Origin: Manduca sexta
Taxonomy: Eukaryota; Arthropoda; Insecta; Lepidoptera; Sphingidae
Reading direction: 5' to 3'
DNA length: 64,000 nt
NCBI RefSeq assembly: GCF_014839805.1
Contig: NC_051134.1
Location: forward strand, 8,463,170-8,527,169
The notes under the pieces were generated by a model, which saw nothing but the letters and a program-made list of their open reading frames with translations, was not told the DNA's origin and ran no database searches. Position numbers and translations under genes: made by a program. Positions 1-9,110 of the stretch are shown in pieces (the first letter of the stretch is position 1; every line of letters starts with the position of its first letter).

Positions 1-114
1 GTACGTGTTATAAATCTCAAATAACAGGTAAAACAAATGAATTATTCAACAACGAATAGACGTTAAATATATTGATCTGAAATTATTTTGGATATACCTA
101 AACGTGTTCTCCTC

Positions 115-425
115 TCCCCCGAGGCAATTCTTATGCGCTCGGTCTCCACACCGAATGCACGCCCATGCATGGGGAGGCATTTGTTGCGGCCCTAGGCACA
201 CAGTGAATGTGTATACCCCACGGTTGCAATTACACATAGGGGTCTATGAGGAACTCGTGAACATTTCCTCTCCTCTTCACTCCGCCCATCCTGATACTTC
301 CTCTTCCTTCCCCTTCTTTCCTCCCCTATTTCTCCTCTTCCTCTCTTCCTCCAGGCCCCCGCAGTCGCTAAGCTGGGGGGAACCAGTATACCGTTCGCAG
401 GTTTCGGTGACGACTGCGGGGTCTA
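115..425 (-). repeat. Repeat F, LINE 3'-region-like fragment
   Basis: This block is much richer in C+T and in CpG than its flanks. It aligns by eye, inverted, with 22524-22690: both share the GCGCTCGGTCTTCACACC-type string and, farther on, a CTCCAGG-CCC-GCAG-CGCTAAG type string and a closing GTTCGCAGGTTT/TTTCCAGGTTT string. Two diverged copies in opposite orientation mean an interspersed repeat. The strand is set by the 22.5 kb copy, which runs into a tail motif shared with the LINE-like 3' end at 41619. The 157-codon ORF across it has low-complexity Ser/Pro content and is not taken as a gene. Confidence 0.55.
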
Positions 426-489
426 TACTTAAAAAAAAAGTGTTCTCCTTGATCAAGAAGCAGCGGCCCATAGTTCGAAATCCAGATCA

Positions 490-720
490 GACAACTATTC
501 ATTTTTTTATATTGGCTTGGCAAAGTGGCCTCACTGAACCTGATGCTAAGCGAAGTGGAGCCTATAGGAAGTGCTGACTGACCAAAGACACAAGCAGCTC
601 TGGACGGTCGGCACAGTCATGCCGACCTGCATTATTGCTTCTTCACGCTCCGTTTGAAGGACCCCAGGTTGTAAGACGAAGGCAACACGTTCAAAATTAG
701 GAACTCAGAGTCTGGACTAA
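490..720. repeat. GC-richer block, probable repeat fragment
   Basis: The block is richer in GC than the DNA after it, runs on from repeat F and reads like degenerate repeat DNA. I saw no second copy in this window, so the repeat call rests only on composition and position. Confidence 0.3.
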
Positions 721-2610
721 CCATGGTGACTCCTCTGCCCTTAAACCACTAACACCACCCGAACTCTAAATAACAAAACAATCTGTGGTATTGTACTAGA
801 CTCTTCACCCAAAGTACATTCAGTATTAAGCCTATTCGCCACTGAAAACAAAAGTGCATATATAATGCTTGATGACAGATATAGATATTGCGATGATGCC
901 TACTCAGCCGGGCTCTTGAATATGAGATACCATTCAAAATAACGATATAAAAGATCTAACTGCATTCCACGTCAATGACACATTGTAATTAAAATCCACG
1001 AGGAATACCAAAGGTAACAATTCTAAATTGGTAGACAAACAAGGAAACTAACGAGATCTGTATGGTCCTGTCAACTTGCCATTGGAAAATATACTGTTTG
1101 TCGAAGTAGGACAGTTGATAATCATGTGTGAGTTATACGATTGTGGACGTTTTGGAACTAAGCTGGTGCAATTGGTGGCCGCGGATGGCAACCGGACACC
1201 GGAGCGTATGAAAGTGGCAATAAAAGGTGGTAGACCTGTGTCGATGGGTATACTCGGGTACAAAAGTGTTTTGCTATTTTTTATTTAAATAGAAAGAAAA
1301 TTTACAACAATATCAATGAAGGGATGAAAGGACAAATACAGATAACGTAGAATATTATGATTTTGCAGATTTTTTACCACTTAAGTTTATTTTTTTTCCT
1401 TTTTTAAATCCTATTTATTCTATCTAACTTTGTCGTCAAAAGAAGCTTTATTATCTTGTTTGTTATATTTCACAAAAGTTGCTGAAACAGTTTGGTCTAG
1501 TTTTCAATGTTTCTTTGCGTCTACCTTCCCTAAGGGATTTAATCTTAAAATCTCTCGAAAGAATCAAACCCTCGTTTCCCATTCCACATGTGATACTAGA
1601 CCATAGACACATTGACCATTTTCTATCAAAAAATATTATACGGACGAAAACCAACCTTTAGCATGAAACCAATGAACTATGTCGAAGTTCAAGGCGCTGA
1701 GGCAAACGCACCTTTATTGCTGAGAGGCAATTGATCGCATCCGCCGTGAGGTCCACGACCCCATTATCCTATTGTACGCATGCAAGGTGGGCATTGATAT
1801 TGTTACGAGTTGCATTGGCTTTATCAATGCATTTCCTTTGAGGGGGGAGTTTTTTAGTATCATCACAAAAAGATGCTGGAGTTTGTAAGATTTGCGATGG
1901 AACTAGAAGCAGATGAGTGACGTGGGAGCTGTTGAAACGATGCTCGGTATATTTTGACGTTCACTGATCTGAGTGCTAAGTCTTTCGTATTCGATTCTGA
2001 GTAGGTACCTTTTGTTTCCACCACTATATATTATTTTGCAACCACTGACGCGGTCCAGTAATTACAGGTATTACTAAAAAAATCAGTAATTACACCTAAA
2101 ATGTTTTTCATAGCGACGACCGTGGTTAGAGTATGCAGTGATCAGTATTGGTTGGTTTTTCTATTGGTTATTGATAGTATTTATAGGTTTCGTGTCACTT
2201 AGTCGTCTCGTCATTCAGTAGCAGTAAAAAAGAATCTAAGAACATAAGCTCGACCAGCTGTGTTAATTCTCTCTCCTTATTTTTCCCTGCCGTACAAATA
2301 GATGCGGACTGTGGACCTTAAAGAAGAGATCGGATAAAGACCTTGCTCAGACACTTGGCAAAAGTCTAATTATCATCAGAAAAATCTTTAAGTTCCAAAT
2401 AAAAACTGATAAATAAATTATACGGCACCTTATAATTAGCTCTTAAATATATGAAGCAAAGGAATTATGATGCCTGCAAAACCTTTGCAGGATAGAAGTG
2501 CTGTCGCATCAATAAATGAAGAAGTGATGCTCACAGAGATTCTTGTTTACGAATAACATACTATTTATGGTATTTATACTCTAAATACCCATCTAGAGCA
2601 TAAGATAAAC
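721..2610. other. No recognised feature
   Basis: AT-rich sequence. A GC-richer patch at about 1090-1260 has overlapping ORFs of about 70 codons on both strands. Another at 1690-1860 has a short open minus frame. Neither shows a recognised motif or a convincing splice frame. Confidence 0.4.
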
Positions 2611-2850
2611 AAACACGTAACGCCTTCATCCCCGATGAGCTAGGTATAGGTCGAACCAGGACACTTTCTTTTCGACAAATGTGTTCCATCTCATGATGAT
2701 GGAACCTGTCTCTATATTAGCCACAAATTTCAAATTTCGTTTTGATGAGCAAATAACCTAACATGACTGTCTGACATTGGATTCGAACCCAGGACCTGTG
2801 AGCGATGTTGTGGCGCGCACAAGATGCAACTATACCACCGCAGCAGAGTG
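2611..2850 (-). repeat. SINE-A, full-length but diverged
   Basis: Reverse-complement copy of the tRNA-headed SINE that is best preserved at 4163 and 53230. The tRNA-like head is at the right end (about 2775-2850), with a B-box-like GGTTCGAATCC read on the minus strand. The body and the tail ending in a CATCACG-like string lie to the left. It is one of the more diverged copies. Confidence 0.65.
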
Positions 2851-3656
2851 CAACAGCCCAAACTACTTGGTAATATTTGCCATTTACTACCATAATGGCA
2901 TCTGTGAGTCACCAGAAATCTCACCATATGAAAGATGGTGAGTTCACGTCCTAGGCTGGTAGAGGCAGGTCATGGTGAGAGCTGTTAATTCACCAGTGCA
3001 TTAGTGTACGCGTAACGGCTGTGCGGAGCTCGATTGCGTTCAATTGACGGCAATCAGCGTCAATTTAGCTCTGCGCCCGCGCACTCCTGCGCCGGCTACC
3101 CCTCGCTCGTCCTAATACCGCTTTCTCTTCTCACCGGTACAATTGATATGAAAAGTGTTAGGAACTATGTAGATTTTTTTTTTTATAAATTAGAAGTCAC
3201 TATGATGCTCGTTACACTTACAATAAACTCTTTACATATACTAAATAAAGCAGGTAACATTAATTGGAATTCCGAAACGTACAATATATTCTTAAAAACT
3301 ACCAAACTCAACATTATATTACGCATTAGTTTATGAATAAAAAAACGGTATCATAACAAAATCATCACAAATCAAACACGACAACGAAAGTCCAATAAAA
3401 ATACCATTAACGTAAACTACATAAATCCGGGCCTCGTTACCGCTGCGCACGCGCACCAAATCCCTTATATTAGTTTTAAAAATATTCGCAAAAACAAACA
3501 CATGCCCACACATAACAAAACAAATAACGTACGAAACTTTTGTTTGTTATCTGTACGGATTATGGATGTATCGTAAAGATTTGGGTCAATGAACGGTTCT
3601 GTAGGTTAATATTTATGTGCATAATTTATTAAGTTTTCAAAATCTCGTAAATGTTA
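2851..3656. other. No gene; GC-rich patch at 2950-3130
   Basis: Mostly AT-rich. The patch at 2950-3130 is CpG-rich and overlaps a 100-codon ORF (3034-3336) whose second half is AT-driven. I see no splice structure or domain to support a gene. Confidence 0.3.
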
Positions 3657-3725
3657 CCGCCATTGTCTAGCGGCAGCATATTTCGATTGAAATCGGGAGG
3701 TTCTGGGTTCGATTACTTGGGATGT
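3657..3725 (+). repeat. tRNA-like sequence, SINE head or tRNA pseudogene
   Basis: An A-box-like TGTCTAGCGGCAGC and, about 35 bases on, a B-box-like GGTTCGATT have tRNA promoter spacing. The acceptor arms do not pair well, so this is not a functional tRNA. It resembles the minus-strand head at 52445-52512, which shares the GTTCTGGGTTCGATT string. Confidence 0.4.
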
Positions 3726-4162
3726 ACATTAAATGATTAGATTTTTTATTTAAAAACCAACTCCTGCTGCAATGCGCTTGAAATTATAACAAAGGTTATA
3801 CAAAATCACAAATATTACGATACGTGTACAATAGCTTAAAATTATAACGGGTTTCTCTACTTATAATTTCCTTACGGAACCCTAATTATAATGAAACCAC
3901 CTCGTTAATAAATCAAGAGATTTCCACACGATGAAAATATTCGCGCTTTCCCACGAAAATCGTTAATCTATTTATGTACGGTAAATATCGTGTAAAAACT
4001 CAAATAACCGGTGCTGGCACGGATATGTTATAAAAATATATTATTATCATTACCTTCGATCAGCCACAAATGGTCGCGTCGAATTTTATATCAACAAGCT
4101 TATGGTGGCCAGATTTTATATAAATAGTATTATTACTGGGAATCATTATTGACTATAACTAT

Positions 4163-4420
4163 GACTGCCTTGGTGGCGTAGTTGTACTGCATGCACGGTG
4201 CGACAGCGCTCTGAGGTCCTGGGTTCGAATCCCGGGTAGGGCAAAGTGATAGGGTTTTTCTGCTCAGTATCAGCCCGGTGTCTGGAATTTGTGCCCGATA
4301 TGGCGATAGGCTCGCCCCCTATCACATCATGGGACGGAACACACTTGGCGAAAAGTGGGTGCCCTGGTTGCGTCTCTGCATACCCTTTCGGGGATAAATG
4401 CGTGATGTTGTGTGTGTACT
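4163..4420 (+). repeat. SINE-A, full length
   Basis: tRNA-derived SINE. The 5' head (about 4163-4235) has a tRNA-like A box and a near-perfect B box (GGGTTCGAATCCCGG). The body contains GCCCGATATGGCGATAGG, a CACACTTGGCGAAAAGTGG string and a CTTTCGGGGATAAATGCGTG end, followed by a short GT-rich tail. Other copies or fragments lie at 2611, 13028, 13590, 16364, 35685, 48760, 51591, 53230, 57041 and 63628. The 82-codon ORF at 4246-4494 is the repeat read through. Confidence 0.85.
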
Positions 4421-4655
4421 GGGAATCAGAGGCTCAACGTGATAATAAATTAGGCATATTGTTCTCCGTCAAAAACTACCAGCGATTTCTCTAGTATCTC
4501 TGGTTTTACTTTAATCTGAATGCTGAAGTTTCGAAAGTTACTGAAGAAATCGTCTCTGAAATAATTTAATAATTTTACGGATAATGATTTCTTATGTTTA
4601 CGCGAATGTTAGACATTGAAAAAAACTAATTTTCCGGATTCTAGCGCGGTTTTTT

Positions 4656-4962
4656 GACCGACGCTCCGACGCTCGACGAAGTCTGCAGTCGCTGAACACT
4701 CTGAAGGAGGCGCCAATCATTATCTGCGACTAGACAAGCCACAAATCCTCGCCAAAGAACACCGATTCCTGCCAAGGAATATCGAAAATCGCGAGGCTAT
4801 TGAAATCAAAAACATTCTAATTTCAATAGGGAAGATGGTTGGAAGCTTGCACAAGCCTGGGATTCAGTTCTACATTTAATTAAATCGGAACCCAAAAGAC
4901 CGGCTGCCAGACTTCAAGACACTGTGAGCTCATTATACGTAGATCGGACCACCAACAGCTAA
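4656..4962 (+). pseudogene. C-terminal GIY-YIG-type endonuclease remnant
   Basis: Read in frame from 4656, this encodes a fragment with SAVAEH, then LRLDKPQILAKEHRFLPR, then REAIEI. After a one-base frameshift near 4812-4820 the reading continues as NFNREDGWKLAQAWDS and runs to a TAA at 4960-4962. The Glu of REAIEI and the Asn of NFNR stand where GIY-YIG nucleases of Penelope-like elements keep their metal-binding Glu and C-terminal Asn. The GIY and YIG strands and the whole reverse transcriptase are missing through 5' truncation, so the fragment is non-functional. The family name comes from motif recall and was not tested by a search. Copy 41382 keeps the last codons and stop of the same frame (TVSSFCVDRT). 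Confidence 0.6.
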
Positions 4963-5043
4963 AATTTTAAAAAAGTTGTATAATTGTAAAATGTAGGTAG
5001 ATATTGTAACTTTGACTTTACGGATGAACAACACTTCAGTCCC

Positions 5044-5084
5044 CCCCGTGACCATGAAGGCTGCAAAGTCTTCGAAACGTCGGG
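5044..5084 (+). ncRNA. Hammerhead-ribozyme-like motif, degenerate core
   Basis: A hairpin GAAGGC-TGCAAA-GTCTTC is followed at once by GAAAC and GTC. The outer bases CCCG...GAC and GTCGGG can pair as a stem I. GAAAC-GTC with almost no stem III is the form described for hammerheads in Penelope-like elements. The other core half should read CUGANGA but reads ACCATGA here, so C3, U4 and G5 are lost. Copies at 41853, 56457 and 61846 read ACCAYGA as well. It is therefore at best a decayed or non-canonical ribozyme. Confidence 0.3.
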
Positions 5085-5145
5085 AGAAAAATAAAAAACA
5101 AAAAACCGCGATAGAATCCGGAAAAATAGTTTAATTACAATGTCT

Positions 5146-5372
5146 ATTTTACAGATTTTATCGCTGTTTTATATTATATTTTTGCCCCGACGTTTTAGAA
5201 CTCTTTGCTGCCTTCATGGACATGGAGCGGATTGAAGTATGTTCAAAAATTCAAAGTTACAATATCTACCTAAATTCTACAATAATATATATTTTTTAAT
5301 TTAATAAATAATATTAGTTCTAATAATAGTTCTATTCCAATGTCTAACATTCGCGTAAACATAGGAAATCAT
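5146..5372 (-). mobile_element. Penelope-like family copy, abutting the first
   Basis: Starts inside the terminal arm of the upstream copy (TTTTACAGATTTTATCGC) and continues with the inverted hammerhead-like segment (CCCCGACGTTTT..GCCTTCATGG, about 5189-5235) and the 3' UTR (CAAAGTTACAATATCTACCT). It ends with the terminal string GTCTAACATTCGCGTAAACAT at about 5345-5366. No coding sequence remains. With the copy at 4584 it forms a head-to-head pair. Confidence 0.6.
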
Positions 5373-5918
5373 TAATCGTCATTTTCTTAGTAGTGTTCCT
5401 CAAAAATAACTTCGCGGCATTTACGAGACACCATAGCACTTTAAATTATCAAAAAAATATTAGATTTTATATTGCAAGCTTTCAGATATATGACTGATGG
5501 TATAATATAAACAATATTCGAGGGCGAACAGTAATAAAACCGTTCCCATTGTATTCTTGAAAGGTATGCTCTGTTCGCACCAGGGCACCTCTCATCCTTA
5601 ACAGATCCATAGAACATTTTGTCAAGAGCCTTGTGTACCGTGTAATATTGCCTACAAGTATGGAGCTTCGTAGAAGACGCCTCCTTTATTTATTCTGGAC
5701 CATCATAACCCTAAAAGAGAACATTATTTTCACGCCTTTTTTCCGGGAAGAGGTAGTCAGAAGGGTAAACAGTGCACCCTCTTTTTGAATCTTATTTTAT
5801 TTCAATAAAATACGTCACTCTATGAGAACTTTGCAGTTTTCGTCCTGTCTCGCGCGGTAAAATTACATATATTGTTAAATTATGATTATACATAATAATA
5901 AGGTGTACTCTTTTACCA
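5373..5918. other. No recognised feature
   Basis: AT-rich DNA between the Penelope-like pair and the MITE. I see no ORF, tRNA head or repeat shared with the rest of the window. Confidence 0.4.
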
Positions 5919-6179
5919 TATCGCACTCTTAATAAAATAATGACCCATTCCAAAATTGCCAATTTGTAGGAATCGTCAAACAACCAATTTCTGTTTGCGA
6001 CCTTTTAGGTTTTTCCTTTTTTTTAATTGTTTACCCTTTGGTTTCATTGTTTACCTAGCTTTAATAAACTCAATTTTATAGTAACTTCAAAAAAAGGTAG
6101 CAAACAAAAATTAGATTTCCAACGACTGCCACAAATTAACAATTTTGAAATAGGTCGTTATTTTATTAAGAGTGCGATA
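5919..6179. mobile_element. MITE with long inverted repeats and TA flanks
   Basis: The outer ends read TA-TCGCACTCTTAATAAAAT and its inverted complement ATTTTATTAAGAGTGCGA-TA. The arms continue as diverged inverted repeats for roughly 85-95 bases on each side (TGACC..ATT.CAAAATTG and ..TTTGTTTGC.ACCTTTT). The centre, about 70 bases, is T-rich. TA at both borders is the target duplication expected of Tc1/mariner-type transposition. There is no transposase, so the element is non-autonomous. A solo arm of the same family lies at 43926-44100. Confidence 0.75.
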
Positions 6180-7574
6180 TATCCTTTGCGACCGTTTAAA
6201 TAATTAAGGCAACAAACTCAATAAAATTATACTTAATCTTTGTCCATATTTCTCACCAGTCTGTGTGTTTCGGCCAACGGCCCTCATTGTCCTTCCCCGT
6301 TTCATTGTTCGGAAAATCTTCACAATACCGCAGGTAAAACTTCTGAGCCGGTCTGACGTTTTGACAGATCTGATTGGATATAACTATGTGTTTACATTTA
6401 TTTACCCTTCAAAGCCTTGTGGTATTAGATGCCAATATTATTTTCGACTAGTATTTGAATGCAATTTAAATATAACTATTATTCTGAATTGATAAATAAA
6501 TCGTTCGTATGATTTAGGTGCCTTAGATTTTGATGAAAATTCTTCCGTATAAACTCAAACGCGTAACGTAAAATATCATGTTTACGTTGCGTTATGTATC
6601 AATGAATTATTATCATTACTATTAAGGTTATGTAGTAAAATGTATGCTCTTTTAATTAACGATTATTATTGTCATTGATAACCGTCCAGTGTAGTTATGA
6701 CTAATGAGATAAAGTTATGATCACACTCATGATTCTAAATCTTGTTTATTTTATCAGAGTTCTGTTGATAAACAGTAAGAACGGGAATCCCCCATTTCAG
6801 TCTTATCTTTTCAATTGTAATATAAAATGTATGATCTAATCTGGGAATGAAGCCAGGATCTCTAGGTTTCAAGTTTTGAATTATGTTAGTAGTGTTTGGT
6901 ACATTTTTTGTCTATTTCTTCATTGAAAATAACAGTCTGTTACTTTTACTTTCACAAAATAACTACGTTTATGTTGTAATTACTCTTCTGACTTACTTAA
7001 GAGACTTTTTTATTGTGGCAACTCTTATGTCTTTTATTTAGAGACCTTTATGTTATAGCAACTTACGGTTTTAACTTTTAAAATCAATAAATAAAATAAG
7101 TATGAGACATGTAAATTGTGGCAATTTAGCTGAGCTAATACGCTTCACGGCCACATACGAGCCGTGGTATTACCTGAACTAATGGAAATAGCCGCGTCGA
7201 CGAGACTTTTTCTTCTAAACATGCACTCACTTTAAACGTTGTTATAATTTATAGTGCTCGTAAACTGATGTCCGCTTTTAAGTCCTCCTTTAGGGATGTT
7301 ATACACTCATTGATATATTTGTGTAGCAACAAATATCGTAGTATTATATTCGATTCTCTAGTGAGGTTGATTTAACCACAATTTACAAAACATTTGAAAT
7401 GCGTTATTGAATTATTGTTCGTACAAAATAAGACAGCTGAAGATCATTTTTTTCATTTTTCTGGCAGAACTATATTCGCATACACATAAGTGTAGATGTC
7501 TTTTTGGGGTTTGAATATTAGACCACTGTTAAACAAGAATACGATTCAATATTTTTTAAGTTCTCCCAGTGGAG
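6180..7574. other. No recognised feature
   Basis: AT-rich. A tRNA-like B-box remnant may sit near 6845-6875 on the minus strand, but it is too weak to call. Confidence 0.35.
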
Positions 7575-7745
7575 GGTCACCTTAAAGCGCTCGCACCGCT
7601 GTAGCTAAGCGAGTCAGCGGACGCGGCGGCGCGGGCTCATCATTCAGTGCACGCACATCAAAGGCACTTTCAGCTCACTTGTATACAATTGTTTATTTTG
7701 ATCACTTTGTTGTGTTGACTGAGGTGTACGACTTTATTACACCAC
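7575..7745 (+). promoter_or_regulatory. GC-rich promoter-like block
   Basis: An abrupt CpG-rich stretch (7580-7665, with GGACGCGGCGGCGCGGGC) stands out in AT-rich DNA. It runs into CATTCAGTGCACGC, which contains a TCAGT arthropod initiator match. It could be a transcription start for the small open frame at 8206-8421. No TATA box is evident and nothing here proves transcription. Confidence 0.25.
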
Positions 7746-8205
7746 GGATGGTTAACCGCCATTTATATTTAGTCGCTTAAATATTACCTCGTATTCAACT
7801 ATTCCCTAATATAGCGTGATTTGTTTAATAAAGGTTGAATTCCAGTTAAAATATTGTAAAGATGGTGACAAAACTAAAATGATTCAAATTCATTTTTAAC
7901 ATGTTCAGAATTTACCGTTAAATTTCAATTCTATTTTTGAATTTTATTTTTTTTCCTGTCATAAAAGATATTTTTCACCAAAAAGCTTTCAGCCAGTTAT
8001 ATTTTTACACCATAATAAAGAGGTTAAAATGTTCTTTGAAGTCCTTTCCTGGTATCTCTCATATATTTGGCCAATATATTAAAGCAGTTGGTCACCTGGC
8101 GTAGTAAACAAGACTTACCGTGTGACATGCAGCGGTTTCGCGCTAATCCCGCTTTAGTGCACTTGTGTCTAGTGCTCGATTATTTTCATCACTTGAGGAT
8201 TATTT

Positions 8206-8421
8206 ATGGGCGTGTGTTTTATTGCATTAATTGTTGAATTTATGGCTTTTGAAACAGATTTTAAGTTATTAAGCCGAAAACTTTGGAGCTTAAGACCTCT
8301 CTATTTTCAAATTATATGTGGTTTCCTTACGTTGGAGGTCGTGGTGGCTTCTCGTCATGGACATTGCAGTAAACATGTTCTTAAAAGTGACGCTACAGAG
8401 ACCAGCGACGAGGGAGTTTAA
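8206..8421 (+). CDS. Possible small secreted or membrane protein exon
   Basis: Open frame of 71 codons from ATG 8206, with an internal ATG at 8233. From the second ATG the product has a short N-terminus, a hydrophobic stretch (PLYFQIICGFLTLEVVVAS) and an acidic Ser/Thr-rich end (LKSDATETSDEGV). That is the outline of a signal peptide or single membrane segment. It lies about 0.6 kb downstream of the GC-rich promoter-like block. I do not recognise the protein. No good splice donor was found before the stop, so it may be a complete small ORF or chance. Confidence 0.2.
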   Translation: MGVCFIALIVEFMAFETDFKLLSRKLWSLRPLYFQIICGFLTLEVVVASRHGHCSKHVLKSDATETSDEGV

Positions 8422-8830
8422 ATTTTGTTTTCTGCAAAATATGCAGCAACAAATACTCTTGTGTTAACCTAGTATGATTTTCGAGTATCACTAAAATCTA
8501 TGCAGATGGACCCTATATATTTGACTAATATTAATTTTATTACCAACATAACCCACCAAGCACTAATGGAAACACTGAACGCTAAGAGAAATGACACGCT
8601 TGTCCGAGACGTGTACATGAATAACAATTATTCACACTTTGTTCTACATTCACAGTCAATTAACCTGGACTGCATAAGGCGTAAATCACGGCAACATTGT
8701 TGCACTAACGTTATATTTAGCTGAGTAGTTTGATGTATTTACAGTGCCTAAGAACTGGCAGGCAACTAATCAGTTTGCAGTGATGGCAAATTTGTCAAGT
8801 TTTGTTATATGCTCAGTATGAATGGGATAG
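8422..8830. other. No recognised feature
   Basis: AT-rich. The 74-codon ORF at 8500-8724 shows no domain or compositional sign of being real. Confidence 0.35.
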
Positions 8831-9110
8831 CGGCGACAGCCTAGTTGGTTGTGGAACGGACTGCCGAGACAAATGTCCGCAGGTTCAAAACCCAAGGGCA
8901 CACACCTCTGACTTTTCTAAAATCATGTGTGTATTCTTTGTGAATTATCGCTTGCTTTTACGGTGAAGGAAAACATTGTAAGGAAACCTGCACACCTGAG
9001 AAGTTCTCTATAGGAATTTTGATGATGTGTGAAGTCTACCAATCCGCACATTAGCCAGCGTGGTGGACTATGCCCTAATCCCTCTCAATAGTAGTAGACT
9101 TTATATAAAG
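8831..9110 (+). repeat. SINE-B
   Basis: tRNA-headed SINE. The A-box-like GACAGCCTAGTTGG and B-box-like GCAGGTTCAAAACCC lie about 40 bases apart in the head. The body has CACACCTCTGACTTTTCTAAA, GTGAAGGAAAACATTGTAAGG, GAGAAGTTCTCTATAGG and GTGTGTGAAGTCTACCAATC, and ends near CCTAATCCCTCTCA. Other copies: 11316 (partial), 14424 (minus), 21798, 32894 and 50031. Confidence 0.85.

Larger units (their letters stand above)
4584..5145 (+). mobile_element. Penelope-like retroelement, 5'-truncated, inverted arms
   Basis: The left arm (4584-4655) is the inverted complement of the terminal sequence on the right (about 5090-5145). Both contain the CCGGATTCTA-CGCGGTTTTT / AAAACCGCGATAGAATCCGG pair. Between them lie the 3' end of a reading frame (4656-4962), a short 3' UTR and a hammerhead-like motif. 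A coding end next to its own terminal repeat, with an inverted copy at the truncation point, is known from Penelope-like elements, whose terminal repeats can be direct or inverted. The family shares this 3' end with copies at 5146, 41382, 56376 and 61785. A DNA transposon with captured coding sequence is the main alternative. Confidence 0.6.

Noticed and set aside
104..577. 157-codon plus-strand ORF
   Set aside because: Pyrimidine-rich low-complexity translation (SSSFPFFPPLFLLFLSSS) across repeat F, whose second copy at 22.5 kb does not keep the frame.
1690..1860. Minus-strand frame GVVDLTADAINCLSAIKV...
   Set aside because: Short, flanked by stops and without splice sites; may be an old retroelement piece but not supportable.
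4163..4235. Functional tRNA gene in the SINE-A head
   Set aside because: Good A and B boxes, but the same head recurs with a fixed non-tRNA body in several copies, and the stems do not all pair.
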